A stretch of DNA of 64,000 nucleotides from assembly GCF_000317535.1 (NCBI RefSeq), contig NC_019757.1, positions 3,054,501 to 3,118,500 on the forward strand, read 5' to 3'. Made by a program: the position numbers and the translations under genes. The notes beneath the pieces were generated by a model. It did no database searches. It was not told where the DNA came from and worked only from the letters and a program-made list of their open reading frames with translations. This document shows, piece after piece, positions 45,724-54,155 of the stretch. Each line of letters begins with the position of its first letter. Position 1 is the first letter of the stretch. This DNA is from Cylindrospermum stagnale PCC 7417 (GTDB taxonomy: Bacteria; Cyanobacteriota; Cyanobacteriia; Cyanobacteriales; Nostocaceae).

Positions 45724-46298
45724 TTAGAGACTAGCGATTTCTAATTCAGATGATATTTGTTGTTGCACAGTCTTGAGTAAATCTAAAGTTTTTTCGTAGG
45801 CTAACTTTTGCCCTTGGTGTCCAAAGTATTCAGATGCCTGTTGCAAATCAGCGATCGCGCCTTGATGGTATCCTAAGTTATATCGCGCTACTGCCCGATT
45901 AACATAAGCTTGGCCATTACTAGGATTCAGCCTGATGACTTGAGAAAAGTCACTAATGGCACCAATGCTAAATTTATCGCCTGGGTACAATCTGCGATCG
46001 CCTTTGGCGCTGCGCTCCGCGCAATCGCTTGATGGTAATCTTGTAGTTGAAGGTAGGCTAAACAGCGATCGCTATAAGCTGCGGTAAAATCCTTTCGCAT
46101 TTGAATCGCTAGATTCAGATTTTCGATCGCTTGTAAATAATTTCCGCGCTGCATATTGTCTACACCCAATTGGAAGAAATCACTCTCTGTAATTTGGGTG
46201 TTCGCAAGAGGTGATGAATTGGCACTCGGCGTTAATAAATTTAGAGCCAAAACAATCATCACACTGATGATTAATCGCCAGAAATAAGTCATAAGCAT
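45724..46298 (-). pseudogene. Exported TPR-repeat protein, frameshifted
   Basis: One gene seen as two frames. The first (46298 to 45927) has a signal peptide (LIISVMIVLALNLLTPSANS) and TPR repeats (NYLQAIENLNLAIQM; QDYHQAIA...). It then runs out of frame. The second (45990 to 45724) continues GAISDFSQVIRLNPSNGQAY with normal TPR sequence. The frame must switch between about 45990 and 45945, probably together with loss of part of one repeat. A 27-bp repeat in the first frame adds RSAAPKAIA between two TPR helices but keeps the frame. Sequencing error is possible at the switch. Confidence 0.7.
46002..46028. repeat. Small dispersed repeat inserted in a HIP1 site
   Basis: A 27-bp insert (CTTTGGCGCTGCGCTCCGCG plus CAATCGC) immediately follows the HIP1 octamer at 45994-46001. 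It is a relative of the insert at 19160-19185 (CTCCGGCGG...CATCGC). Here the length is a multiple of three, so nine residues (RSAAPKAIA) are added without a frameshift. Confidence 0.8.
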
Positions 46299-46332
46299 CT
46301 TCAGAAAGACAATTTCGGCACAAACAAAATTG

Positions 46333-46350
46333 GCGGGACAAAAGCCCCGC
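46333..46350 (-). terminator. Stem-loop after petJ
   Basis: On the minus strand GCGGGGC and GTCCCGC pair around TTTT, 36-53 bp after the petJ stop, then CAATTTTGTTTG. It is a short GC stem with a T-rich tail, consistent with a Rho-independent terminator. Confidence 0.65.
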
Positions 46351-46385
46351 TAATTGCTAATTAATAGCTGATGCTAGATGTTGAT

Positions 46386-46724
46386 TTACTTTTTCCAGTC
46401 TTTGTCTGCTTGTGCCAACACGTAGGCAGCTACATCTTCAATCTGGTTCGCTTTTAAACGCGCTCCAAAAGCCGGCATAGCACCCTTACCCTTGGTAACT
46501 TGGGCAATTATTGCCTCTGCTGAGTACAAACCGTACTTTTCTAAATCTGCCTTCTTTAGGCTTTTGGCCGCGTTGACTAAATTTCTACCACCTGCATGGC
46601 ACTGGGCACAATTAGCGCTAAATACTTTAGCTCCACTAGCAGCGTCTGCTGCCAAAGCTGGACTACTGAAGGCAATGGTGAAGATAGCTATGCCTAACAG
46701 TAATATTGAAACAATCTTTTTCAT
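46386..46724 (-). CDS. petJ: Cytochrome c6
   Basis: A 112-residue precursor of the soluble lumenal electron carrier between cytochrome b6f and photosystem I. The signal peptide ([20 protein letters not shown], cleavage near ALA-AD) precedes a single-haem domain with CAQCH and the axial Met in [11 protein letters not shown]. The start used is ATG at 46722-46724, preceded by GAGGGAACACGAA; an upstream ATG at 46763 would add 13 residues of no signal-peptide character. In cyanobacteria petJ is classically raised when copper is low and plastocyanin is absent. An 11-bp dyad lies 83-93 bp upstream of the start, and a GC stem follows the stop. Confidence 0.95.
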   Translation of the reverse strand: MKKIVSILLLGIAIFTIAFSSPALAADAASGAKVFSANCAQCHAGGRNLVNAAKSLKKADLEKYGLYSAEAIIAQVTKGKGAMPAFGARLKANQIEDVAAYVLAQADKDWKK

Positions 46725-46806
46725 TTCGTGTTCCCTCTGCAAAAAACGGCTGTATCGGTGCAATGTCCTTTATGATTTTCATTTGGTGCAGTTACCCGCG
46801 TCAAAA

Positions 46807-46817
46807 GACAAGCTGTC
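46807..46817. promoter_or_regulatory. GACA-N3-TGTC dyad upstream of petJ
   Basis: GACAAGCTGTC is a perfect-arm inverted repeat within GTCAAAAGACAAGCTGTCA. The stretch of about 30 bases is shared with the site at 45444-45454. It could be the operator of a copper-responsive BlaI-type regulator such as PetR; that assignment is inference. Confidence 0.65.
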
Positions 46818-47000
46818 AAACGTCGCTCTAACTAATGCGAAATTTTCGCTTTACGGGTTTTTCAATTGATAGGTTTCAGCACTGAGGCATTCAGTTGGAT
46901 GAAAATGCAAATTTATGTAAAGTTACATAGTTGATAACGAAGAAAGAATTAATAATCAAGGATGAAATGTCCCAAGATACAAGACCTCAGTTTTGCCACT

Positions 47001-47493
47001 TCATCCTTTATCAGCTAACTGTGTCAACGCCTCTTCCGGGACGCGACAAATTCGCCAATCATCTAAAATAGATGCTCCCATACTGCGGTAGAAGGCTTGC
47101 GCTGATAGGTTCCAATCCAACACACTCCACTCTAACCGTCCACAACTTCGCTCTAGAGCTACCTGGGCTAATTTTGCCAAAAGAGCCTTACCAATACCTT
47201 GGCGTCGATATTCTGGTAAGACAAACAAATCTTCCAGATAAATGCCTGGCTTTGTCAGAAAGGTTGAATAATTATGAAAAAATAGGGCAAAACCCACAGC
47301 TTGCCCCGCAGATTCGGCTAAAATTGCCTCTATGTATGTTCGCGAGCCAAATAGATGCTCTTTGAGTTCTAGAGCATTGCCCGTGACAGCATGAGATAAT
47401 TTTTCGTACTCTGCTAGCTGCTGAATTAATTCAAACAGTACAATGTAATCGCTTGGTTGAGCAAAACGTAAAATTAAATCGCTACGCGAAGTC

Positions 47494-47495
<2 letters not shown>
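47001..47495 (-). CDS. GNAT-family N-acetyltransferase
   Basis: A 164-residue GNAT acetyltransferase, using acetyl-CoA to modify an amine. The acetyl-CoA-binding motif is LPEYRRQGIGKALLAKLAQVAL (R/Q-x-x-G-x-G/A), preceded by the GIYLEDLFV strand, and the length is as in diamine/spermidine acetyltransferase relatives. The start at 47493-47495 (MTSRSDLILRFAQPSD) is preferred. An upstream ATG at 47537 would translate the CATAGTC repeat as MTIDYGLWTMDYG, which is repeat-derived. It lies 90 bp downstream of the sigma factor gene. Confidence 0.85.
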
Positions 47496-47579
<84 letters not shown>

Positions 47580-47585
47580 TAACTA

Positions 47586-48719
47586 TTAAATCAACCAACC
47601 CTTTAAGCGTTTTGCTATGTGAGGACGCCGCAGCTTCCGCATAGCTTTGCTTTGAATTTGTCGCACTCGCTCACGGGAAAGATTGAACATATTGCCAACT
47701 TCTTCCAGGGTGCAGGGTTCACTGGTTGTGAGTCCATAGCGCAGAGAAATCACGTCTTTCTCCCGTGGGGTGAGTACGTCCCCTAAGACTTCCCAAATCT
47801 CCTGACGCATCATGTTTTCGTTCATTTTTGCTTCGGGAGATTGGTTATCTTCATCTTCTAGCAAGTCCATCAGTTCCGTGTCTTCTTCTTTACCGACGCG
47901 GTGGTTGAGGGAAAGTGCTTGACGCCGTAGTTGTTGTAGTTGGCGTAGTTGTTGCACAGTAATTTCCAAAGCTTCTGCCATTTCAGCTTCGGAGGGATTG
48001 CGAGAAAGTTTTTGCTTGAGTTCCCGTTGGGCTTTTTTGAGTTTGTTAAGTTTTTCAACAATATGGATCGGCAAGCGGATTGTCCGCGCATCATTAGCGA
48101 TCGCTCTCGTAATCGCTTGTCTAATCCACCAATAGGCGTAAGTAGAGAACTTATAACCTTTATCTGGGTCAAACTTTTCTGTAGCGCGATTTAAACCCAT
48201 TGCTCCTTCCTGAATTAAATCCAGAAAAGGTACTCCCCGATTGAGATAGCGCTTGGCGATTGAGACTACCAACCGCAAATTCGAGCGAATCATTTTGCGT
48301 TTCGCTACACGACCTTGATACAAGCGGCTTTCTAGTTGTTTTTCCGTCATTTCTAGCTGGTTCGCCACTTGCAACTTGCTCGCCGGCTGTCCCAGTTCTG
48401 TGCTTAAGGATTCTTGTAAGTCCTTGATTTCTTCGAGAAACCTGACTCGCCGCGCTAATTCTACCTCTTCATCCGGTTTAAGCAGCGGATAACGCGCCAT
48501 TTCCTTAAAAAATGCGCCTACGGCATCATCATGCTCGGTTTTATTGTATCCAGAAGGACGGGCCGCCGCCATTTCATCGCCGTCTCGTTCATCTGATTCC
48601 AAATTTTCTACAATTGGAGAGTCTTCATATACCACTGGATCTAGACTATCTAGTGATGGTTCTTCAGGATCAGCAGCATTCTCCAGTATTTCCATTGTTC
48701 CCAATTCAGCAATATTCAT
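47586..48719 (-). CDS. sigC: Group 2 RNA polymerase sigma factor (SigC-like)
   Basis: A 377-residue sigma-70 of the primary-like group. Region 1.2 (DAVGAFFKEMARYPLL), region 2 (NLRLVVSIAKRYLNRGVPF, FSTYAYWWIRQAITRAI), region 3 and region 4 (LEEVGNMFNLSRERVRQIQ, helix-turn-helix) are all present. No long acidic N-terminal region of SigA type. The FFKEMARYPLL sequence is like SigC rather than SigB, SigD or SigE, whose counterparts read LxEIGRxxLL. The start at 48717-48719 (MNIAELGTM) follows AAAGGAAACT closely and is preferred to an upstream ATG at 48755. SigC acts in stationary and nitrogen-starvation responses. Confidence 0.8.
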   Translation of the reverse strand: MNIAELGTMEILENAADPEEPSLDSLDPVVYEDSPIVENLESDERDGDEMAAARPSGYNKTEHDDAVGAFFKEMARYPLLKPDEEVELARRVRFLEEIKDLQESLSTELGQPASKLQVANQLEMTEKQLESRLYQGRVAKRKMIRSNLRLVVSIAKRYLNRGVPFLDLIQEGAMGLNRATEKFDPDKGYKFSTYAYWWIRQAITRAIANDARTIRLPIHIVEKLNKLKKAQRELKQKLSRNPSEAEMAEALEITVQQLRQLQQLRRQALSLNHRVGKEEDTELMDLLEDEDNQSPEAKMNENMMRQEIWEVLGDVLTPREKDVISLRYGLTTSEPCTLEEVGNMFNLSRERVRQIQSKAMRKLRRPHIAKRLKGWLI

Positions 48720-48755
48720 AGTTTCCTTTAGGGATCGTTGCTTTGTTTGGTACAT

Positions 48756-49553
48756 AATTTAGTGATAGTTGCTCGTTTGAGGCTTGGTAGTTTTCCCTAA
48801 GGGACAAATACACCCGTTTATCTGGCAAAATCCCAGCTTTTACTAATTTCTCTTGAGGAAGCAAAATCAGTGCTGGCCTGTGGTTTTTGGGTTACGGTTA
48901 AATACAACCTATAACGAATACTGTCATTTGCACCCAACAAAACTATCTTCGCAGACTACCAACAGATATATTCCTCATTTTTTTCTGAATCACCAAATAT
49001 GTCAAACCCCCTCAAACATTCTCAACCTTAACAAATATAAAAAATTCCGGGGGGAAGGAACCCAACATCTTAAATTTTCATATATTTTTCTAAAGTTTTT
49101 TAATGCTTAGATGCCAGGAGTCGCTCAATTAATCGAAATCTTGGTGGTGGGGCTATGCATCCCTGATCAAGTTGCCCAAATGATCCAAATTACAAAATTG
49201 GTAACTTAAAATCCGGATGATATTGATTGTATCAAAGCATCTCATATAGCTAAAGGGTTGAATATCTATCAATAGGTGGAAAAACGCAATTCCCCCTAAC
49301 AATAGAGAAACAGATTCAGACATAGCCTATAGTGCTTTTATTTGTATAGTAGGCATCAAATATTTATTGCACGTATAGCAGACATAAAATTGTCTAGTAG
49401 ATTACATAAGAGGAAACATATCAAGTATTATGGGTGATAAAAGTGTAGCGAAATACAGTTTACGTGTAGTCAAGCAAAAAGTTAGCATTGAGTTAGTGAG
49501 CTAGGTTAATTTGGGGTAGGTGTAACTAATATCTATCTATAAAGTTAGAAACT
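48756..49553. other. Long intergenic region before priA
   Basis: About 800 bp without a supportable gene. An 85-codon plus-strand frame at 48853-49110 has low-complexity content and is not called. It probably carries the promoters of the sigma factor and priA. Around 49410-49510 an AGAGGAAACA ribosome-like site precedes a 24-codon frame, which is likely chance. Confidence 0.45.
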
Positions 49554-52190
49554 ATGTATATTAATGACGTAAATTTATCTCCTTTGGCTGTGGCTGAACC
49601 TGGGGGATCATACCAATCCCAAACAACTCTCTATCGGTGGATTGAAGTGCTTGTAGACTATCCAGGTAGTTCAGGACTGTTTACTTACAGATTACCAGTC
49701 CATTTAGAAATAAAACCAGGTGATATTTTAAGCGTACCATTTGGGGCACAACAGCTAGGAGCGATCGCAATTCGCTTATTGGCACAACCAAATGTTGATT
49801 TACCGCTAGAAAAAATCCGGTTCGTAGATGATGTAGTGAGCGGGGGGTTTTTCCCTAGTTCGTATTGGGAATTACTCAATCGAGTAGCCACATATTACTA
49901 TACGCCTTTGATTCAGGTAATCCGGGTGGCTCTACCGCCAGGGTTGCTGGGGCGATCGCAACGTCGTCTTCGCTTGACTTCTTTGGCGAGAGCGGGGGAA
50001 AAACAGACAGTTCGTGAGAATAATCTTTTACTGCCATCGCCCCAAGCTTTCCTTAATCCAGTTTCCCTGCAAATTTGGGAGCTTTTGCAAGGGCAATTAA
50101 CAGGAGATTATAGCTTCGCCTACATACAACAAAAAGTCAAATTTGCCTATCGGGGAATTCGTGAGTTACTGCGATTGGGATTAGTTGAAAGTTACTTAGA
50201 ACCGCCGCGATTAACTCGACCAAAACTGCAAAAAGCTGTCATTTTAATCGATATTAGCGATCGCGACTTAACTACTCGCCAACGAGAAATTTTAGAAGTC
50301 CTGCGGCGACGCGGTGGGGAGTTATGGCAAAGTGAATTACTGCAAATTTGCCATACTAGTACTTCTACTCTGAAAACGATGGTGCAAAAAGGCTATATCG
50401 TGATTGAAGAGCGGGAAGTCTTGCGAACAGAACAAAGTCCTGTATTAGCCGGGGATCAGCCTAAATCTTTAACATCTGCTCAAGCTAGCGCTTTAGAAAT
50501 CATACAGTCCTTAAATGGATTTGCGGAAATTTTGTTGCATGGGGTAACAGGTTCGGGCAAAACAGAAGTTTACTTGCAAGCGATCGCACCTTTACTCGAA
50601 CAAGGTATATCTGTCCTCGTTTTAGTCCCAGAAATTGGACTCACACCCCAGCTAACAGATCGTTTCCGCGCCCGATTTGGTAACAACAGAGTCAACGTCT
50701 ATCACAGCGCCCTCTCAGACGGTGAACGGTACGACACTTGGCGACAAATGCTCACCGGGGAACCCCAAGTGGTGATTGGCACCCGCAGCGCTATTTTCGC
50801 TCCTTTACCCAAATTGGGTTTAATCATTTTAGACGAAGAACACGACAGCAGCTTTAAACAAGATTCCCCGATCCCCACCTACCACGCCCGCACCGTCGCC
50901 CAGTGGCGTGCAGAATTAGAAAATTGCCCCCTGATTTTGGGTTCAGCGACTCCTTCGTTGGAAAGTTGGATTAGTGTTGGTAGTCCTGGAACCCCAACCC
51001 CTAGCCCCCTCCCCGGCAGCGAGGGGGGACAAGATGGAACTCAGCAGCCGGAGACCCCACCCCCTAGCCCCCTCTACCACGGGAAGGAGGGGGGACAAGG
51101 GAGGACTTATTACTTAAGTTTGCCTGAGAGAATATATTCCCGCCCTTTACCGCCAGTTGAGATAGTGGATATGCGGCAGGAGTTGCAACAGGGAAATCGT
51201 TCTATATTTAGTAAATCGCTACAGTCTGCGCTACAAGAGCTAAAAGAAAAGCAACAACAGGGAATTTTATTTATCCATCGCCGGGGACATAGTACTTTTG
51301 TATCTTGTCGGAGTTGTGGATATGTGATCGATTGTCCCAACTGTGATGTGTCATTGGCTTATCACCACACAAACGATGGCGCACCGGAATTATTGCGCTG
51401 TCATTACTGTAACTTTGTGCGATCGCATCCTCCACACTGCCCTGATTGCAGTTCCCCTTACTTAAAATTCTTTGGTAGCGGCACTCAGCGAGTGGCCCAG
51501 GAATTAAACCGCCAATTCCCAGAGTTGAAATTGATTCGCTTTGATAGCGATACCACCCGCAACAAAGGCTCACATCGTACCTTACTCACCCAGTTTGCCA
51601 ACAAAGAAGCAGATTTATTAGTGGGAACGCAAATGCTGACCAAAGGTTTGGATTTGCCCCAGGTGACACTTGTGGGTGTTGTCGCTGCTGATGGATTGCT
51701 GCATTTATCAGACTATCGCGCCAGTGAAAGGGCATTTCAAACCTTGACTCAGGTTGCTGGCCGGGCGGGTAGAGGCGATGATCCGGGGAGGGTAATTGTG
51801 CAGACTTATACCCCAGAGCATGCGGTAATTGAGGCGGTGCGACACCATAATTATCAGTCTTTCTCTGATGCCGAATTAGAACAACGGCAAGCACTTAATT
51901 ACCCCCCCTATGGGCGGTTGATTTTGTTGCGTTTAAGCAGTCTTGATCCGATTGCAGTGCAGAATGCAGCGCAAATCATTGCCACAACTTTGAGCGCTAG
52001 TGAGGGATTTGAGATATTGGGTCCAGCACCCGCAAGTATTTTGCGGGTGGCTAATCGTTATCGCTGGCAGATATTGCTCAAGTTTGCCCCGAATGAATTG
52101 CCAAACTTACCCGATTGGGAATTTGTGCGATCGCTTTGTCCCTCATCTGTCAGCTTAACGATAGATGTAGACCCGATAAATATAATGTAA
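49554..52190 (+). CDS. priA: Primosomal protein N' (PriA helicase)
   Basis: An 878-residue 3'-to-5' helicase that restarts stalled forks. An N-terminal DNA-binding domain (about 25-240) is followed by SF2 helicase motifs: Walker A GVTGSGKTEVYLQ (about 330), LDEEHDSSF (DEAH-type, about 425) and a QVAGRAGRG motif VI. The zinc-binding cysteines CRSCGYVIDCPNCD and LRCHYCNF...CPDC (about 585-645) are present. An insert at about 480-515 is not in the usual protein. It is encoded by a Pro/Gly-rich repeat (see 50991-51098). Its stop abuts the stop of the convergent RCC-reductase-like gene with no gap. Confidence 0.95.
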   Translation: MYINDVNLSPLAVAEPGGSYQSQTTLYRWIEVLVDYPGSSGLFTYRLPVHLEIKPGDILSVPFGAQQLGAIAIRLLAQPNVDLPLEKIRFVDDVVSGGFFPSSYWELLNRVATYYYTPLIQVIRVALPPGLLGRSQRRLRLTSLARAGEKQTVRENNLLLPSPQAFLNPVSLQIWELLQGQLTGDYSFAYIQQKVKFAYRGIRELLRLGLVESYLEPPRLTRPKLQKAVILIDISDRDLTTRQREILEVLRRRGGELWQSELLQICHTSTSTLKTMVQKGYIVIEEREVLRTEQSPVLAGDQPKSLTSAQASALEIIQSLNGFAEILLHGVTGSGKTEVYLQAIAPLLEQGISVLVLVPEIGLTPQLTDRFRARFGNNRVNVYHSALSDGERYDTWRQMLTGEPQVVIGTRSAIFAPLPKLGLIILDEEHDSSFKQDSPIPTYHARTVAQWRAELENCPLILGSATPSLESWISVGSPGTPTPSPLPGSEGGQDGTQQPETPPPSPLYHGKEGGQGRTYYLSLPERIYSRPLPPVEIVDMRQELQQGNRSIFSKSLQSALQELKEKQQQGILFIHRRGHSTFVSCRSCGYVIDCPNCDVSLAYHHTNDGAPELLRCHYCNFVRSHPPHCPDCSSPYLKFFGSGTQRVAQELNRQFPELKLIRFDSDTTRNKGSHRTLLTQFANKEADLLVGTQMLTKGLDLPQVTLVGVVAADGLLHLSDYRASERAFQTLTQVAGRAGRGDDPGRVIVQTYTPEHAVIEAVRHHNYQSFSDAELEQRQALNYPPYGRLILLRLSSLDPIAVQNAAQIIATTLSASEGFEILGPAPASILRVANRYRWQILLKFAPNELPNLPDWEFVRSLCPSSVSLTIDVDPINIM
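50991..51098. repeat. GC-rich repeat inserted in frame within priA
   Basis: Two related copies: 50991-51033 and 51054-51098, each with CCCC-ACCCCTAGCCCCCTC...GAGGGGGGACAAG. Each can form a GC-rich hairpin of the sort usual between genes in Nostoc. Together they add about 36 residues (TPTPSPLPGSEGGQDGTQQP...) between the helicase motifs and the zinc-binding region. Confidence 0.75.
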
Positions 52191-52952
52191 TTAAAGAATA
52201 CGGTCAGCACCCCAGAGCGATCGCACCAGTTTATCTGTCAATTCTTCCCCAAACAACCGCACAGCGATTTGGTTGTCTGGGTCACGTTGTGCGATCGCCC
52301 GGCGTACAATTAAATCACGCTCAGACAAGGCAGCACGCTGATCATCTGGCACAGACTCAGCCTCATCTACCCAAGTCAGCCAACGATCCATCATCTCATG
52401 GGCCACTGTGTTAACCACAGCAATCGTCTCTTCTGTAACTGGGCTGGTGTAACACAAACTGGTATGAGACTGAGCCTGACGGATATACAGAGTTTTGCTG
52501 ATATATTGCTGGAAACGGGAATCCCCAAGAAATTCCAGGTATGTCTTATTCACAGGTTCATAATAGCGATCCAAATAGTCCAAGTTAGTAAATAGATCGC
52601 TGCGAGGGATGTAATCCATATAAAAGAATAATTTTGGCACAGTGGCAAAAGCAAAAGCCAAATGTGGAACCCGGATATGCGGTTTTAGCCAAATACTCAG
52701 GTGCATATTGCAAAAACCTGACTGGGGATCACGCAACCATGAATGTACTAGCCAATCAATTTCTTCACCAGAGAAAGTATTCAGCGATCCGTGCGCTTTT
52801 CCAGTCAAAGCCGAGTAGCTTTGTAAGTTCTTCGTCGATGGATCTGGATGTACCTGAAAACGAGCGTCTAATTTCTGGCGGAGTTCATTTGTTATCCCCC
52901 ATAGCTGCTCAAATATGGCAGTATTGTCTTTTTCTAGTTCGTGTTTAAGCAT
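52191..52952 (-). CDS. Red chlorophyll catabolite reductase (RCCR)-like protein
   Basis: A 253-residue soluble protein resembling plant RCC reductase and related to ferredoxin-dependent bilin reductases. The resemblance is seen in the central region FFYMDYIPRSDLFTNLDYLDRYYEPV and in the ISKTLYIRQAQSHTSLCY segment. In plants the enzyme reduces the opened chlorophyll ring using ferredoxin; in cyanobacteria the substrate is uncertain. The stop codon abuts the priA stop, so the genes converge. No regulator or partner lies next to it. The family call is by motif resemblance only. Confidence 0.65.
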   Translation of the reverse strand: MLKHELEKDNTAIFEQLWGITNELRQKLDARFQVHPDPSTKNLQSYSALTGKAHGSLNTFSGEEIDWLVHSWLRDPQSGFCNMHLSIWLKPHIRVPHLAFAFATVPKLFFYMDYIPRSDLFTNLDYLDRYYEPVNKTYLEFLGDSRFQQYISKTLYIRQAQSHTSLCYTSPVTEETIAVVNTVAHEMMDRWLTWVDEAESVPDDQRAALSERDLIVRRAIAQRDPDNQIAVRLFGEELTDKLVRSLWGADRIL

Positions 52953-52990
52953 TGTTTAGATTAATTTGTTGTCTAGACTAAACTTGGCTC

Positions 52991-53022
52991 AGATCCCCAA
53001 CTGCTTAAAGAAGTCGGGGATC
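52991..53022 (+). terminator. Terminator-like hairpin with T-run
   Basis: AGATCCCCAACT pairs with AAGTCGGGGATCT and is directly followed by TTTTTCTTTTT. This is a strong Rho-independent shape, reading on the plus strand. It is close to the stem at 25222-25254, so it may be a dispersed hairpin family. The nearest plus-strand gene ends 800 bp upstream. Confidence 0.6.
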
Positions 53023-53079
53023 TTTTTCTTTTTGTTCGGAACTCATTTAGGACTGCTATAGATTTAATTGCAATCAAAC

Positions 53080-53898
53080 TCAAGACTTAATCACTTCACC
53101 AAGAAACTGCTTCAAAATCCCATTGACAACTTCTGGCTGATCCACATTACTGATATGTCTAGCATGGGGAATAATTTCTAGTTTAGCATTTTTGAGATGA
53201 TTAGCCATTTCAGCAGATTCATGCGGTGGTCGAAAATGGTCGTTTTCTCCAACCATAATCAGGCAAGGGCAAGTGATGGAATTTAATCTATTTAGCAGCG
53301 AATTACGATTAACAATCTCATTTCCTACGGCAAACATAGCGCTTGCTTGTTCGGCATTAAGAGATAATAAATTTTGTTTCCATGTTTTCACAAATTCCGG
53401 TTTTGTCTCCAGAGCTAAAGGCGAAAAAAACAGCGGCATCAATTGTTCTATCAGCAGTGGAGAAATTAGTCCTGCTTGCTCAACCGCTGCCATAATTTGA
53501 GAATATTGAGTGCGGCTTTCTTTTGATTCAGAACCGACATAAGTATCCATGAGAACTAATCCAGCCACATTCTCAGGGTGATTTAGTGCTACGTGAGTAC
53601 CCCACATCCCGCCTGCCGAAAGCCCAATTATCACAAAACGCTGAAGTTTTAAGGCTTGCAAAAAGCTCATCATATCTTCGGCAATTTTTTCGATTGGATA
53701 GGGGCTGTAATCAGGTAAGTCTGAACGTCCATGTGCCCACAAATCTGGAACAATACAACGGTAATTAGCAGACAAAGCCTCAATCGTAGGTTCCCACATA
53801 GTTCCATCCCAGAGAAAGCTATGTCCAAACACGAGAGGAAAACCCTGTCCCCGCTCGTAGTAGTACATTTGTTTTTTATTTATGCTGATAGTAGGCAT
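53080..53898 (-). CDS. Alpha/beta hydrolase
   Basis: A 272-residue alpha/beta hydrolase from ATG 53896-53898 (MPTISINKKQMYYYERG). An upstream ATG at 53937 would add 13 residues. The nucleophile motif is IGLSAGGMWG (Ser), the acid lies near CLIMVGENDHFRP, and the His is in ARHISNVDQPE. The oxyanion His-Gly is in VFGHSFLWDG. It resembles esterase/lactonase-type enzymes of the family, with no signal peptide. Substrate unknown. It is a single-gene unit. Confidence 0.85.
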   Translation of the reverse strand: MPTISINKKQMYYYERGQGFPLVFGHSFLWDGTMWEPTIEALSANYRCIVPDLWAHGRSDLPDYSPYPIEKIAEDMMSFLQALKLQRFVIIGLSAGGMWGTHVALNHPENVAGLVLMDTYVGSESKESRTQYSQIMAAVEQAGLISPLLIEQLMPLFFSPLALETKPEFVKTWKQNLLSLNAEQASAMFAVGNEIVNRNSLLNRLNSITCPCLIMVGENDHFRPPHESAEMANHLKNAKLEIIPHARHISNVDQPEVVNGILKQFLGEVIKS

Positions 53899-54155
53899 GC
53901 GGTAGTTTCTTGAAATCTCTCTTAGAGTATTCCACAAAGACTTTCTTGAAATCTCTCTCTCTGAGGATGGATGTAGCGAATTTTCTAAACTTAATTCAAA
54001 CTCATCTTCTCAATGTCTTCCTGGCATTCATCACAGTTTCATTCGCTGGCTTGATGCAATGATTATTTATTTAGATAACAAAATTAGGGCTATATGTCCC
54101 AACTGAAAAAGTTAAATGAGAATCTTTTAGCCAGTTAGTAATCATTGGTGATTTG

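Noticed and set aside
48853-49110. 85-codon plus-strand frame before priA
   Set aside because: Low-complexity AT-rich translation without a recognisable motif.
49430-49504. 24-codon frame preceded by AGAGGAAACA
   Set aside because: Too short, with no conservation evidence; the purine run is some distance from the ATG.
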